Source: Campanula takesimana (lineage: Eukaryota; Streptophyta; Magnoliopsida; Asterales; Campanulaceae). From it: a DNA stretch of 64,000 bases. The notes under the pieces were generated by a model. The model was not told where the DNA came from, made no database searches, and saw nothing but the letters and a program-made list of their open reading frames with translations. The stretch spans positions 595,954 through 659,953 of the forward strand of contig JAOWBW010000300.1 in the NCBI GenBank assembly GCA_026119855.1. The letters run 5' to 3'. Positions 30,210 to 41,960 of this stretch are shown one piece after another. The position numbers were made by a program, and so were the translations under genes. The stretch's first letter is position 1, and each line of letters begins with the position of its first letter.

Positions 30210-31188
30210 TCTATATATATATATATTAAAGTTGACCAAAAGAGGTATGGTATTGACATGTGGACAAACAATGGAGAAATCTTGCATTTGGAGAAGCCAC
30301 ATCAACAACATACTAATAAATAAGTGACTTTTCATTTTCTTTTCATTAGCTAATACTATTAGCTAATAATAATAGTTACTAAAAAGGGTAACTATAATAG
30401 TTAACTATTATAGTAACTATTACTATTATTAGTAATAGTTAACTATAATAGTTAACCATTATAGTTAACTATTACTCTTATTAGTAATAGTTACTATTAT
30501 AGTTAACTATATTAGTTAACTATTACTATTAATAGTCTTAGTTAACAATATTAGTTACAATACAAGTTAAATATTACTATTAATAGTATTAGTTAACTAT
30601 AATAGTTACTATTATAGTTAACTATATTAGTTAAATATTACTATTAATAGTATTAGTTACTACTATATTAGTTAACTATTACTATTAATAGTATTAGTTA
30701 ACTATAATAGTTACTATATAGCTAATTATTACTATTAATAGTATTAGTTAACCATAATAGTTACTTTATAAGTTATTTTTTACTATTAATAGTATTGGTT
30801 AACTATAATAGGCTACATACATTAACTATTACTATTATTAGTATTAATTGATTATAATAGTTATTATATAAGTTAGATTATTAATTTTTAATATTAATTA
30901 ATCATAATAGTTACTATATCAATTAACTATTATTATTAATAATATTATTTTATTATAATAATTATATTAATAATTATTATTCTATAGACTAATCATTGCT
31001 ATTAATATATATATTAACTATTACTATCAATGGTATTAATTAATTATAATAGTTATTATAATAATAGTAATCATATAGATTAATTTTTATTATTAATAGT
31101 ATTAGTTAAAATGATGATTACTATATTAGTTAACTATAGTTAAAAGACATAGTATTGGTTTCCGTGCAGAGCACGGGTTACCCGCTAG
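30210..31188 (+). mobile_element. Helitron, non-autonomous, minisatellite-filled
   Basis: Starts TCTATATATATATATATTAA after A (30209) and ends with hairpin CCGTGC-AGA-GCACGG (31162-31176), eight bases, then CTAG (31185-31188), followed by T. 5' TC, a 3' hairpin plus CTAG, and insertion between A and T without target duplication define Helitrons. No Rep/helicase coding is present in 979 bp. The centre (about 30340-31140) is an irregular AT repeat built from TAGTTAACTATAATAGTTA and TACTATTAATAGTATTAG. Confidence 0.88.
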
Positions 31189-31760
31189 TCTAATTATAAG
31201 AATAGAACTTGTCTTATACGTCAGTTATGAGAGTTTGACCGGATTTGACCAATATTTTTTTTTATTAAAAGTTGGAAAAAGTTAAAAAAATGACTCTTAT
31301 ACTCTAATTATAAGAGTGGAACTGGTCTTGTATGTTAGTTATAAGAGTTTGACCAGATTTGACCAAAAAATATTATTATTTTTTTATTAAAAGTTGGAAA
31401 AGTGAAAAAAAAAAAAACTCTTATATTCAAATTATAAGAGTAGAACTGGTCTTATAAATAATTTATAAGAGTTTGACCGGATTTGACCAAATAATATTAT
31501 TTATTTTTTTGTTAAAACTTGGAAAAAGTGAAAAAAATGACTCTTATACTCTAATTATAAGAGTGGAACTGGGCTAAGGGATCCGAGCCGGAATGTGGGC
31601 CTAATTGGTGAGGCAGGAGTGGGTTGGGATGTGGGCTTGGGCAATGAGTGTATTTTTGTCCTTTAACTAGCTCTGGGTTTATATGGAATTTTCATCTCAG
31701 CTTGGGTTCTTATGGGTTTATGATCTGGTTTATGGGGCCTAGGGTCCAAAACTCCTAAAA
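31189..31760. repeat. 565-bp direct duplication, copy 2
   Basis: Same content and order as 29645-30209: satellite units to about 31566, then GGGATCCGAGCCGGAATGTG... to GGTCCAAAACTCCTAAAA. Scattered single-base differences show it is not a very recent copy. Confidence 0.85.
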
Positions 31761-32820
31761 GATTACTCCACTTCTATACCATCTTTCCCAACAATCATTT
31801 GATTTCATTATCTTCTTTTTTCCCCAAATCACTGAATATCCAATCTCTTTTGCAAATGTCTTCCAATCAGCCGGGCTGCTTTACCTTACCGTGACAAAGA
31901 TGGGAGTTGATTTGAGAAGCCCAAATGTGCTCTCTCGCCACCGTCCTCCAACCACAGTCTGCCTCCGTGATCGTCCAGCGGCAGACGTCGACGCCACCAC
32001 CGCCGCCGTCAATCGTCACCAACCACAACTACCACCACCAAATAAGGAACGAAAAGGAGATATGACTGCTTTGGTGCCTAGAGAAACCACCATTCGTGAA
32101 GTCTGCACATCATTATGAAAATTAATATCAAATAAAGAAACCACTCAAAGTAACAAATGCAAATAATCCCAAAAACACATAAGAACAAATCTAAACATTA
32201 ATTTCCAGATTAGAACCCATTGTTTCAATATCAGACTTACACCCACCCCAGATCTGATGTACACAACAACAAAATCCGATCTATTCAACACACATGATCT
32301 GATTTTGACACACAAATACACATAAAGAAGTACAAAGATCTGAACAACACACTAATACAACCACAAAAACCAATCATGCAGCCCTAATTTCTAGATCTAA
32401 GCCCAAAAAAAATGAAGGAACTAAACACACAAAAATCACAAACGTAAAAGAAATAAAGAAGTGATGGAAGAGATGGAGGGATAGAGAGATAGAAGAGAGG
32501 AAGACAGAGAAGAGTCAGAGAGAGAGGCCGAGAAAGCGGACCTAGGGCGGAGGTTGCAGATCGATGGATTTAGGCAGAGGTCGCAGTGGAGAGACGGTGC
32601 TTGCGAGTGGCAGAGTCATTAAGTCGATGGTGGTGGCGGTGATGGTCGCAAAGGCGGTGGTGTTGGAGAAAGTGTGTGTGTTTCTAGAGAGAGAGAGAGA
32701 GAGAGTTGGAGAGAAAATGAGGAGGGAGGAGAGGACTGATAGGGTTTTGACAGGAACACTCTAGAGCGAATTTCCGAAAATAACCCCGAGTTTAGGCGGG
32801 ACTTGGTTGTTATCAATCAA
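31761..32820. other. Unassigned intergenic DNA, partly leader-like
   Basis: A 75-codon ORF at 31891-32118 is rich in Arg, Pro and Thr with no recognised domain. 32450-32760 is GA-rich on the plus strand (AGAGAGAGAGAGAGAG at about 32688), so the minus strand reads like a CT-rich plant 5' leader. No gene is called. Confidence 0.4.
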
Positions 32821-32864
32821 TCTATATAATATATAAAAGCACGAACATTTTCATGCCTCACAGC
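32821..32864 (+). mobile_element. Possible Helitron 5' end truncated by Gypsy-D
   Basis: TCTATATAATATATAAAAGC preceded by A looks like a plant Helitron 5' terminus. Forty-four bases later the Gypsy-D LTR begins. The rest of such a Helitron would lie beyond the window end, on the far side of Gypsy-D, so this cannot be confirmed here. Confidence 0.35.
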
Positions 32865-34355
32865 TGTAAGGATCCCGCCCCAAAACAACATGTTTCAAAG
32901 GCGAAATACCAAACACGGTTAACTTTCCTAACGAAAAAGAAACGGAGTCGCCACATTTGTTAATTTTAAACCCAACAAATGAAAATGGTTAGAGAAGGTG
33001 AGTTCGGAGGCCAGGTTACACTTTGGGAAGAACATATTTGCGGTTCACCCAAAATGCCTCGGAAAGAACCGAGTCTCCCTTGTTAGTTTGAAAATGTGCA
33101 TGTGTGTGTGTGTGTTTAACGGAAAAGTTTCTGTTATTGGTTTTATTTGGAAAAACTTAACTGGAAGAGTCTGTTTATCAAGAAAATAGGGATTAGAGGG
33201 AAAAACAGGCATTTTTCCCCCTGTTCCCAACATAGCCGTACGGATGTACAGGCCGTTTCCTGGATTTTACAGTTCAGTCAAGAACAGTCCAGTTTCAGAG
33301 CAGAAACAGAACATTCTGTTGAAACTGGACAGAACTGTTTTGATTCCAGTTTGTTTAAAAACCACTTTATAAATTTAAATACAACGTTCCTATGCTAAAT
33401 GATCATCACTTAGTCCACAAAACAAGTATTTGGGTGTGATCATAAGCAATCATGGGAGAAAATTGAGAAAAGTTGATGAACATGCCCCTTGGGCCAAAAT
33501 TGACCATTTGGTGATTAAAGATTGAAACTTTATCCCCAAGATGGCATTTTTATGACTTATTAACTTTCCAAGAGTCAAATCAACACATAAAGATTGAATC
33601 TTTATGGCCCCAAAGGGGACTTTAGAGCTAGATCAATGTTGGATGATAAAGATGGAGGCTTTATCATCCAAATGATCATTATTTCCAACAAAAGCATCAT
33701 TCCAACTAGACAAGAATGTAAATGACAATCAATAAGCCATGATCATCTAGGTTTGAACCTCTTCCACACAAGGCATGGAGGGCACCTTGGATCATCTCAT
33801 GGCTTGGACAAGAAAAATATATAGAGTAATATATGTATATTTGCTTGAATGGACAAGTCTTGCATAAATGTAAAGTTGCTTGAATGGACAAGTCTTGCAA
33901 GTAATGTAAAAGTGCTTGAATGGACAAGTCTTGCAAGTAATATAAAGATTAACATAACTTAAACAAAGATTAAAGATAAAATAGAGTTATAGATGAAGAG
34001 AAGGGAGGGGGAGAAGGTGGCTTTACCTATTTTGATTTAGCCAATCTTCCTTTTTCTATTTCACTCTTTGTTTCACTCCTCTCACACTTCTGTAGTGATT
34101 TTGACAGAGTAATCTCTCTTATGTTGTTTCTCCCCCTCCCCGGAATGATCAGCAAGGGGTTCAATTTATAGGGGTTGTGACCTCCCAAAGTAGCCGTACG
34201 GCTAAGGACGGTGCCTCCTGGATTTTTCCAATTTTTAATTCCAAAAAGGTCCTTGTGTTCCAATTTTATCCTAGTGAGGTCCTGGCCTATCAGTTTGTCC
34301 CTGAATGGTGCCAAGAATTCCTCTAATTTGGTCATTTCAGATTGGGGTACTTACA
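32865..34355 (-). repeat. Gypsy-D 3' LTR
   Basis: 1,491 bp on the minus strand, from TGTAAGTACCCCAATCTGAAA (at 34355) to GGATCCTTACA (at 32865). It is related to the Gypsy-C LTRs but clearly diverged. It contains AGCCGTACGGCT at 34192-34203 and, 21 bases downstream on the minus strand, TATAAATTGA (34161-34170). A half-palindrome, AGCCGTACGG, is at 33234-33243. Confidence 0.88.
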
Positions 34356-34626
34356 GAGCCCCTCGGCAACGCCGCTTTGGAGAAAGCGGGGTTGTCGATA
34401 AAACAAGCATCCCAATCTGATGGGAGGACGGCTTGGCCGATTTGGGTGAGAGAATTTCAAGGCTACTCAAACCTATAAGCATCCCATTTTGATGGGAGGA
34501 CGGCATAGCCGATTTGTTCTATGGCTGGACCTAGAGGTATAGGATTCCTACGTATCCCTATTCGAGGGAATCAAGCCTATCGTAGTTCGAAAGAGGGGTG
34601 AGAGATTTTAAGGCTACTCAAACCTA

Positions 34627-35145
34627 TGGGCGACCATCGAGGTCGGGTGGAGAACTTAGCGTCTCAAGCTTAAGGGCGACCGTAAAAGGTCGGGTGGAGA
34701 ACTTAGCGTCTCAAGCCTAAGGGCGACCGTAAAAGGTCGGGTGGAGAACTTAGCGTCTCGAGCCTAAGGGCGACCGTAAAAGGTCGGGTGGAGAACTTAG
34801 CGTCTCGAGCCTAAGGGCGACCGTAAAGGGTCGGGTGGAGAACTTAGCGTCTCGAGCCTAAGGGCGACTGTAAAGGGTCGGGTGGAGAACTTAGCGTCTC
34901 GAGCCTAAGGGCGACCGTAAAAGGTCGGGTGGAGAACTTAGCGTCTCGAGTCTAAGGGCGACCGTGAAAGGTCGGGTGGAGAACTTAGCGTCTCGAGCCT
35001 AAGGGCGACCGTAAAAGGTCGGGTGGAGAACTTAGCGTCTCGAGCCTAAGGGCGACCGTAAAAGGTCGGGTGGAGAACTTAGCTTCTCGAGCCTAAGGGC
35101 GACCGTAAAAGGTCGGGTGGAGAACTTAGCATCTCAAGCCTAAGG
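34627..35145. repeat. 47-bp minisatellite, about 11 copies
   Basis: Unit GGGCGACCGTAAAAGGTCGG plus GTGGAGAACTTAGCGTCTCG and AGCCTAA. Copies start every 46-48 bp from about 34628 to 35096. GACC...GGTC in each unit is a small inverted repeat. It lies in the 3' noncoding region of Gypsy-D and is absent from Gypsy-C. Confidence 0.93.
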
Positions 35146-35224
35146 GTTTGGTCAACACTAACTACGAGATGGTTGACTAACAAGGATGGTCTTACATCAT
35201 TTTGGACTGCTGGTTCTTTTCACA

Positions 35225-36510
35225 TAAGTTTTATCTTCTTAACTGGACTTACGAAAGACTGCCGGTTCATGGTCAACTTGACTCTATGGGAGAGGGTTGA
35301 CTAAATGGCTGGACTTACGAAGGACTTCCGGTTCATGGTCAACTTGACTCTATGGGAGAGGGTTGACTAAATGGCTGGACTTACGAAGGACTGCCGGTTC
35401 TTTTCACACAAGTTTGGACTTACGAAGGACTGCCGGTTCATGGTCAACTTGACTCTATGGGAGAAGGTTGACTAAATGGCTGGACTTACGAAGGACTGCC
35501 GGTTCATGGTCAACTTGACTCTATGGGAGAGGGATGACTAAATGGATAGACTTACGAAGGACTGCCGGTTCATGGTCAACTTGACTCTATGGGAGAGGGT
35601 TGACTAAATGGCTGGACTTACAAAGGACTGCTGGTTCATGGACAACTTGACTCTATGGGAGAGGGTTGACTAAATGGCTGGACTTACGAAGGACTGCCGG
35701 TTTATTGTCAACTTGACTCTATAGGAGAGGGTTGACTAAATGGCTGGACTTACGAAGGACTGCCGGTTTATGGTCAACTTGACTCTATGGGAGAGGGTTG
35801 ACTAAATGGCTGGACTTACGAAGGACTACCGGTTCTTTTCACACAAGTTTGGACTTACGAAGGACTGCCGGTTCATGGTCAACTTGGCTCTATGGGAGAG
35901 GGTTGACTAAATGGTTAGACTTACGAAGGACTACCGGTTCATGGTCAACTTGACTCTATGGGAGAGGGTTGACTAAATGGCTGGACTTACGAAGGACTGC
36001 CGGTTCTTGGTCAACTTGACTTAATGGGAGAGGGTTGACTAAATGGCTGGACTTACTAAGGACTGCCGGTTCATGGTCAACTTGACTCTATGGGAGAGGG
36101 TTGACTAAATGGCTGGACTTACGAAGGACTGTGGGTTCATGGTCAACTTGACTCTATGGGAGAGGGTTGACTAAATGGCTGGACTTACGAAGGACTGCCG
36201 GTTCTTTTCACACAAGTTTGGACTTACGAAGGACTGCCGGTTCATGGTCAACTTGGCTCTATGGAAGAGGGTTGACTAAATGGCTGGACTTACGAAGGAC
36301 TGCCGATTCATGGTCAACTTGACTCTATGGGAGAGGGTTGACTAAATGGCTGGACTTAGGAAGGACTACCGGTTCTTGGTCAACTTGACTCTATGGGAGA
36401 GGGTTGACTAAATGGCTAGACTTACGAAGGACTGCCGGTTCATGGTCAACTTGGCTCTATGGGAGAGGGTTGACTAAATGGCTGGACTTACGAAGGACTG
36501 CCAGTTCAAC
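35225..36510. repeat. 66-bp minisatellite, about 18-19 copies
   Basis: Unit GGACTTACGAAGGACTGCCG, GTTCATGGTCAACTTGACTC, TATGGGAGAGGGTTGACTAA plus ATGGCT. A variant insertion TTCTTTTCACACAAGTTT recurs at about 35216, 35400, 35833 and 36203, suggesting a higher-order pattern. Gypsy-C has only about two copies of the GTCAACCCTCTCCCATAGAG part (57335-57410), so the array expanded in Gypsy-D. Confidence 0.92.
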
Positions 36511-36960
36511 AACAGATTTGACTCTCAATGGTCAATCCTAAAGGTTTGGTCAACTCTAACTACGAGATGGTTGACTAACAAGGATGGTCTTACGTCATTT
36601 TGGACTGCCGGGACAAAACATTGGAGTTAACTCCACCTTTGGGGAGTTTGACAAGGCAAACTGGTCTTACGTCTGACTAAGGACTGCCGGGATTTGGTCA
36701 ACTTGGCTCTATGGAGAGGGTTGACTAAGGAGAATGGTCTTACGTCACTTTGGACTGCCGGGACAAGGGTCTCAACCTATAATGACTATTCTGAGTCAAG
36801 GTTTGACTTGGGTCAACTCCATCTCTGGGGAGTTTGACGGGAAAACTGGTCTTACGTCCGACTAAGGACTGCCGGGGATAAGGGTCTCAACCTATAATGA
36901 CTATTCTGAGTCAAGGTTTGACTTGGGTCAACTCTACTCTATGGGACGGTTGACATATTT
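36511..36960. repeat. Degenerate repeats related to the Gypsy-C 3' region
   Basis: Alternating GGTCTTACGTC..GGACTGCCGGGA and TGGGGAGTTTGAC blocks with ACCTATAATGACTATTCTGA. They are the reverse-strand relatives of the 117-bp repeats at 56931-57290 in Gypsy-C. Confidence 0.8.
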
Positions 36961-38736
36961 TCTTGACACCGAAGAAGAGCCTAGGGGTAACCGTTAAGAC
37001 ACATTGTGGACGAAAGAGTCCAAAACTTTGGGAAAATCATTTTGAGAGGAGATCAAAAGCATTTTGCTTGAAACATGGTCTTTGATAAATGATGCCAAAA
37101 GGGCAAATTTCGGAAATGCTTATTCTTAAAGGCAAATCTTTTAACAAAGCATTTTAGTCAAATTTTTGATTTTAACTTAACCGTGAGGTTTGTTATGCAT
37201 AAAGTCCTTTGGAGCTTTGTCCATTTCTTAGGAGCGATCGGGAGTAAAGAACCCCTTTGTCGTCGATGTTGGGGTAGCCCCATGTCCTTGTTGGCGTCAA
37301 TGGTGGCATAGCCCCATGTCTTTGTCGGTGTCGATGGCGGAGTAGCCCCAATATCATCTTCTGACCTTTGGAATGAGGTTAGGAACCCCTCCCTTTTTCA
37401 TGACGCACCCTTTCTTTTGCCTAGGCCGCCCTTGCGGGTTTTCAACCTAGCGGGCTACTTTTTTGCGTCTTTCATGGCACACCCTGTTTTTTGCCTAGGC
37501 CGCCCTTACGGGTTTTCAACCTAGTGGGCTTCTTTTTTGGTGCCCCCTTTTTTTATATGAGTGATCCAGCCGACTCGATAGAACGGGGACTTTAAAGTAT
37601 TTTTCTTCGAGGAAACATGCAAGGGAATTTATTTAGGCGGGAGAGAGTCCCTCAATTGCATCATGAAATAGGAGGAAGCCCCTGCTTGACAGAATATAAG
37701 TGTTTAGCTCTTTCCTAAGATGTAGAGAAGAAGACTCGTTGAGACATTTGAAATTTGTCTTGGTTAAAATTATCAAAATGATTGCTGGAATGGACCATGT
37801 TTATTATTAAGTCAAGATTATAACAAGCAATTAGCCTTAACATGTGTAAACGTTGTGATCAATTAAGATTAAGATTCGATCAATGGCAAGATCAAAAGGT
37901 GTTTATGGGGAATTGGTCCTTGTCTGGTAAATCGGTCATTGATGGGACCATGGGGGAGAGGCTTGGCTACTTTGGGAAAGCCATGGTTTGACCGTTCTTT
38001 CTCATGAAGGTTGCCTACATTCCCCTCAGTTTGAGGAGCTCAGGTCGCCGTAGTTCGGCCATGGGCTTTTTTGCTGAAGTTGGCTTTCCTTTGGCGTCGT
38101 CTCGGAGGACATTGTTGCTCTTTTGACGCAGATCACTTTGCTTCATGGTGGACTTATTGGGATGGACCGCTTAGGATGAACCCTCTTTGGTGTGAACTCC
38201 CTTTGAACGGGTCCTTTGGGATGAGTCCTTTCTTGGTCGTCTTTTGGTATAGACTTCCTTTCTCGCGAACCCTTGGGGGTAAACCTTTTGGATGAGCTTT
38301 TAAGGCAAGCTTCCTCTTTGCATATGCTCATTTCCTTTCCTTCTTTCCACATATTCATTTTTTTTTCCGGAGAGAGGGAACATTAGCCCTAACTTGCCAT
38401 CTTGGACATTGACTCATTTGTAGCCCCTTTGTCACTTTCGGCTTTGTCTTTGAAGACTCGGGAAGTCATTTGCTTGGTTGTGCACACGCGATCATGGTTG
38501 AACCTTGGTGGTTGAGCAACAACGTCCTTTCCTCTTCATCGTCTTGGGATGCCTTTGACGTGCATCAAGAATTTTGTCTTGGAAAGGTGTATCGGGTTGT
38601 GTATCGGGAATGTGTATAAGGGAAGGCTTGCCATTAATGGTTTCTTCGTTCCAATTGATCACAACATTCATTCACATCAAGATTAATTGTTTGCATTTAT
38701 CATTTTTCATTTGTGTTTGGTCCATTCGTTTCTAAT
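36961..38736 (-). other. Gypsy-D 3' noncoding region up to the Copia-B insertion
   Basis: Includes a tandem pair around TAGCCCCATGTC..TTGTCGG (37262-37345) and a tandem pair of about 76 bp containing TTTTGCCTAGGCCGCCCTT and CGGGTTTTCAACCTAG (37415-37525). The latter matches, in reverse, GAAAACCCATTTGGGCGG just after pol in Gypsy-C. 37985-38060 repeats the TTGCCTACATTCCCCT / GCTCAGGTCGCCGTAGTT block. No long ORF was seen. CTAAT at 38732-38736 is the Copia-B target site. Confidence 0.65.
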
Positions 38737-40350
38737 TATTGGGTATGCTTACTTCTTAACCCTCATACATTTGTTAGAATTGATTGATACCATCACCTAT
38801 GAGTATCTTTATGGACTTTAGGACCTCATGTAAAGAAGTTTATAACTTCAATTTTTAGCCAAGTCCTTTTTATAGTATAGGCTTAGATTATAGGACTTGA
38901 AGCTATGAAGGATCGAAGATTTCCTAAGCACGATTCATTTCACTGCACAGGATGTTCTCTCTGCAGGTCGCCACTGCGCATAGATATCTTGCGCAGCTTT
39001 TGACCCTGCTCAGTTTCCAAGGTCTTATTCCCTAAACTCTGAAGAGATCTTTTAGTGACCAAGCATGGTGCGCATGCTTCCCATGCGCAGCATCCATATG
39101 CGCTGGCTATGCGCATGCCTTTGTGCGCGGACACTCAACCTTGGTCAAATTCCTCATCTCCTGATCTCACATTCTAGAAGCTTGGAAAGCGTCAAGAAAA
39201 GCTACGCTTTTTGGAATGAGCCAAAGTGCTGAGGTGTGCATAAACGACAAAATATCCATACTCAGCATATCCAACGGAGACACACTCAAGCGAAATATTT
39301 CAAATGAAGACAGCTGTCAACCTTCTAGAAGAAGCTTTTGTATTTGGTCTTCATGCTCAGTCTCCAACGGCTCTAAATCACCTGCGCACCAATCATATTG
39401 TGCCAGGTCATCTATCTTGATCAGAGTCCCAACGGCTATAAAGGACAGCTGCTCGCCAATCACTTTGTGCCAGCTCATTGTCCTTGCTCAGAGCTCCAAC
39501 GGCTATATTCAAGCTCTCAGCTATAAATAGCCTGCTCATCTTCATTTCCAAGCTGCCCCCTCATATTGGCCACTATGCTTCAAGAGCTCGAGTTTCATGC
39601 TTCATTGAGAAACCTTGAAGATCTGAAGACTGCTGCTCAGTATTTCCAGATTCTTTAGAACAGCCTTCAAGATCTTCAAACCTTCAAACTCCTGCTCATA
39701 TCACAAAGCCCTATATCACCAGAATTCTTGGTGCTCTTCATCTTTCATATTCATAGAGCCCATAATTTCTGTCACACACACACCTCTTGAAGCCTTGATC
39801 ATTTTGATCTAACTTCTTGAGATACACCGGTTTAGTCTAGGATTTGTTCTTCATAGATAATAGATCTTGAGTTAGTATTGAGCTCAAATGTTGTAATTTG
39901 TAATACTCTCTCATATTATAAGATCTCCATTAGAAATCCAAGACTAACCATCTTGGTAGAGGATGTAGATCTTTCATCGATCGAACCTCTCCAAATAGCG
40001 TGTTCATTTTATTTACTGCATATTTCCTGCTTAACCTTTTATGAACTACTTTGTTTGATCTTTCAGATTGCTACACTTTACTATTGTAATTGTTATTGCT
40101 CATTTGCCTTAGAACCATTTTTGCGCCACTCTTTAGCCTCAAACTTAGCGCGTGCGTTTTTATCTCTGCGCAGTATACCCTGCGCAGAGCTGCTTTAAAT
40201 TTCCGCTGTGCATTTCACACTCACTTAGCCAAAATAAGAGTTGTGCGCATTTGTCATTAAATTGCAAAAGGGTTTGAAAATAATTTTAAAACGCTATTCA
40301 CCCCCCCCTCTAGCGATTTTCATACCCTTGTTGCCCATTTGGGACCAACA
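38737..40350 (+). repeat. Copia-B 5' LTR
   Basis: 1,614 bp ending TTTGGGACCAACA. TATAAATA is at 39532-39539, preceded by the CCAACGGCTATA repeats. Compared with the 3' LTR it lacks about 15 bases near 40222 and has scattered differences, more than between the Copia-A LTRs, so this insertion is probably older. Confidence 0.9.
39532..39539 (+). promoter_or_regulatory. TATA box of Copia-B 5' LTR
   Basis: TATAAATA, with its counterpart at 61203-61210 in the 3' LTR. Immediately upstream are three copies of CCAACGGCT spaced roughly 60-70 bp. Confidence 0.55.
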
Positions 40351-40352
40351 AG

Positions 40353-40364
40353 TGGTATCAGAGC
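40353..40364 (+). other. Copia-B primer binding site
   Basis: TGGTATCAGAGC two bases after the 5' LTR; initiator tRNA-Met type, as in Copia-A. Confidence 0.9.
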
Positions 40365-40424
40365 AAACACCTTCATAAAACTTGTTCTGTTTTTCAAGCT
40401 TAACAGCTTGGGTGCCGATTCAAT

Positions 40425-40930
40425 ATGGCTTCAAAATCTTGGGCAATGACTAACTTTTCACATGTTCCTGAGCCTGCTCAAACATCAGATCAAATTCAAA
40501 AGCCAGGATATTTCGCTTCAAAATGCCTACTCCAAAATTTGAGTACAAGGAAAAGCAACCCTGCGCACAAAACATCTAAGCAGTGCGGAATGGCTGCTGA
40601 AGAGAACTGCGCAGAAAAGAAGCTAAGGACTTGGATACACTGAAGACGACGATGCTGACTCTGAGGATGGACTGCTCTGCTTAGTGGCAAATGCTGACAA
40701 CGATTCAGAAGATATTTCAGAAATGAAACCTGAGCATGCGCCAAGGACAATCAAAGAAAGGTCCCTTCACTCTAGTAGAAATGGGACACCTTCACCAAGC
40801 AGATAGAATGGCAAGTACCTATTTGCCAGAGCTTACCTGACAGATGCGTCATCACCAACTCCGCAGCCGCGCAAGGAATCTCTTAAAGTGCCTGCCAATC
40901 TTAAATGATAACTCTGCTGTAGAGCGCAAG
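40425..40930 (+). pseudogene. Copia-B truncated gag/protease-region remnant
   Basis: ATG at 40425 opens MASKSWAMTNFSHVPEPAQ, then LLQNLSTRKSNPAHKTSKQC, stopping at 40643. Other frames continue with SPTPQPRKESLKV near 40860-40900. It is collinear with Copia-A 19523-20096, including the missing central gag. Not functional. Confidence 0.6.
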
Positions 40931-41439
40931 TCAATGTTTCAACAAGCAGAAAAGATCTACTTCTCTGTGCACTCTCAAGCTCAATTGGTATCAACAATGA
41001 ATTCTAGACACGACTGGAGATGTCAACACTCTTGAAGATGTGCATGAAGGAAGAGATCACTCAGTAAAATATGGTGACAACAACAAAGGGCACATAATTG
41101 GATTTGGACTAATCATAAAAGATAGTCTCAAAGCACAACCTGCTCTCCATATCACAATTATGCAATAAAAATCTGGAATGCCATTTCACCTCAACGCACT
41201 GTTATATCAAGAATGGCGTTTCTGGATTAACTTTGCTCACAAGGACTCGTAAGACCAAATTTTATATTATTAATCTTACCGCTATAATTTCTATTACTAA
41301 TCCTTGTTTTGTAGCAAAGAACATAAGTGTATGCAGCTAGCAATGGTATAAGCACCATGCCAGCTTAGTAAGCAGCCTGAGCAGTTTTCCTCCAGCAAGA
41401 TTGCTCCAATGTCAAAACGCTTACAACCGCTTTCACCTC

Positions 41440-41960
41440 ATGTGTTTGGACCACTCACTACCGCGAGCATTGAACCAACTTGTGGTATCTCAATGATATT
41501 ATGGCTGCTCCTTCGAAATTTCCAAACACCGAAGACATCGTTAGAGTTCGATACTTCAACGGAACAGAATTTATGAACAACGATGTCGCTCAATAGTGTG
41601 AGAACCAACAAGAACCAACAAATGGTATTCTTCACAATTTCTCTGCTGCTGGAGTTCCCCAACAAAATGGCGTTGTGGAAAGAATCCCCTGTTGATTGAG
41701 GATGGATAGACAATGATAGTAGAAGCAGGACTTCTAATGTATTTCTGGGAAGAAGCTGTCAACGGTACATGCTTTACTCAGAATAAGATCCCTCATCAAC
41801 AAAGCCTACATCAATACTCCATACGATCTATGAAGAGAAAGAGCGCCCAACATTGCTTTCTTCAAGCTCTTTGGCTGCAAACGCTATAGAGGTAAATTCG
41901 ACGCCAAAGCAGATGAAGGTATTCTCGTTGGGTATGCCAATCGTTCTATAAGATTTTCGT
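41440..41960 (+). pseudogene. Copia-B integrase remnant
   Basis: Frames encode RYFNGTEFMNNDVAQ followed by a stop, then HNFSAAGVPQQNGVVERI, and downstream KAYINTPYDL and KFDAKADEGILVGYA. This is the catalytic to C-terminal half of a copia integrase with stops and frameshifts. The zinc-binding N-terminal domain is missing, as in Copia-A. Confidence 0.75.

Noticed and set aside
31891..32118. 75-codon ORF with Arg/Pro/Thr-rich sequence
   Set aside because: Short, no domain and no clear promoter or partner exon; insufficient for a gene call.
34627..36510. Regularly repeated units that might be read as a CRISPR array
   Set aside because: The units are head-to-tail repeats without unique spacers and lie inside a plant gypsy element.
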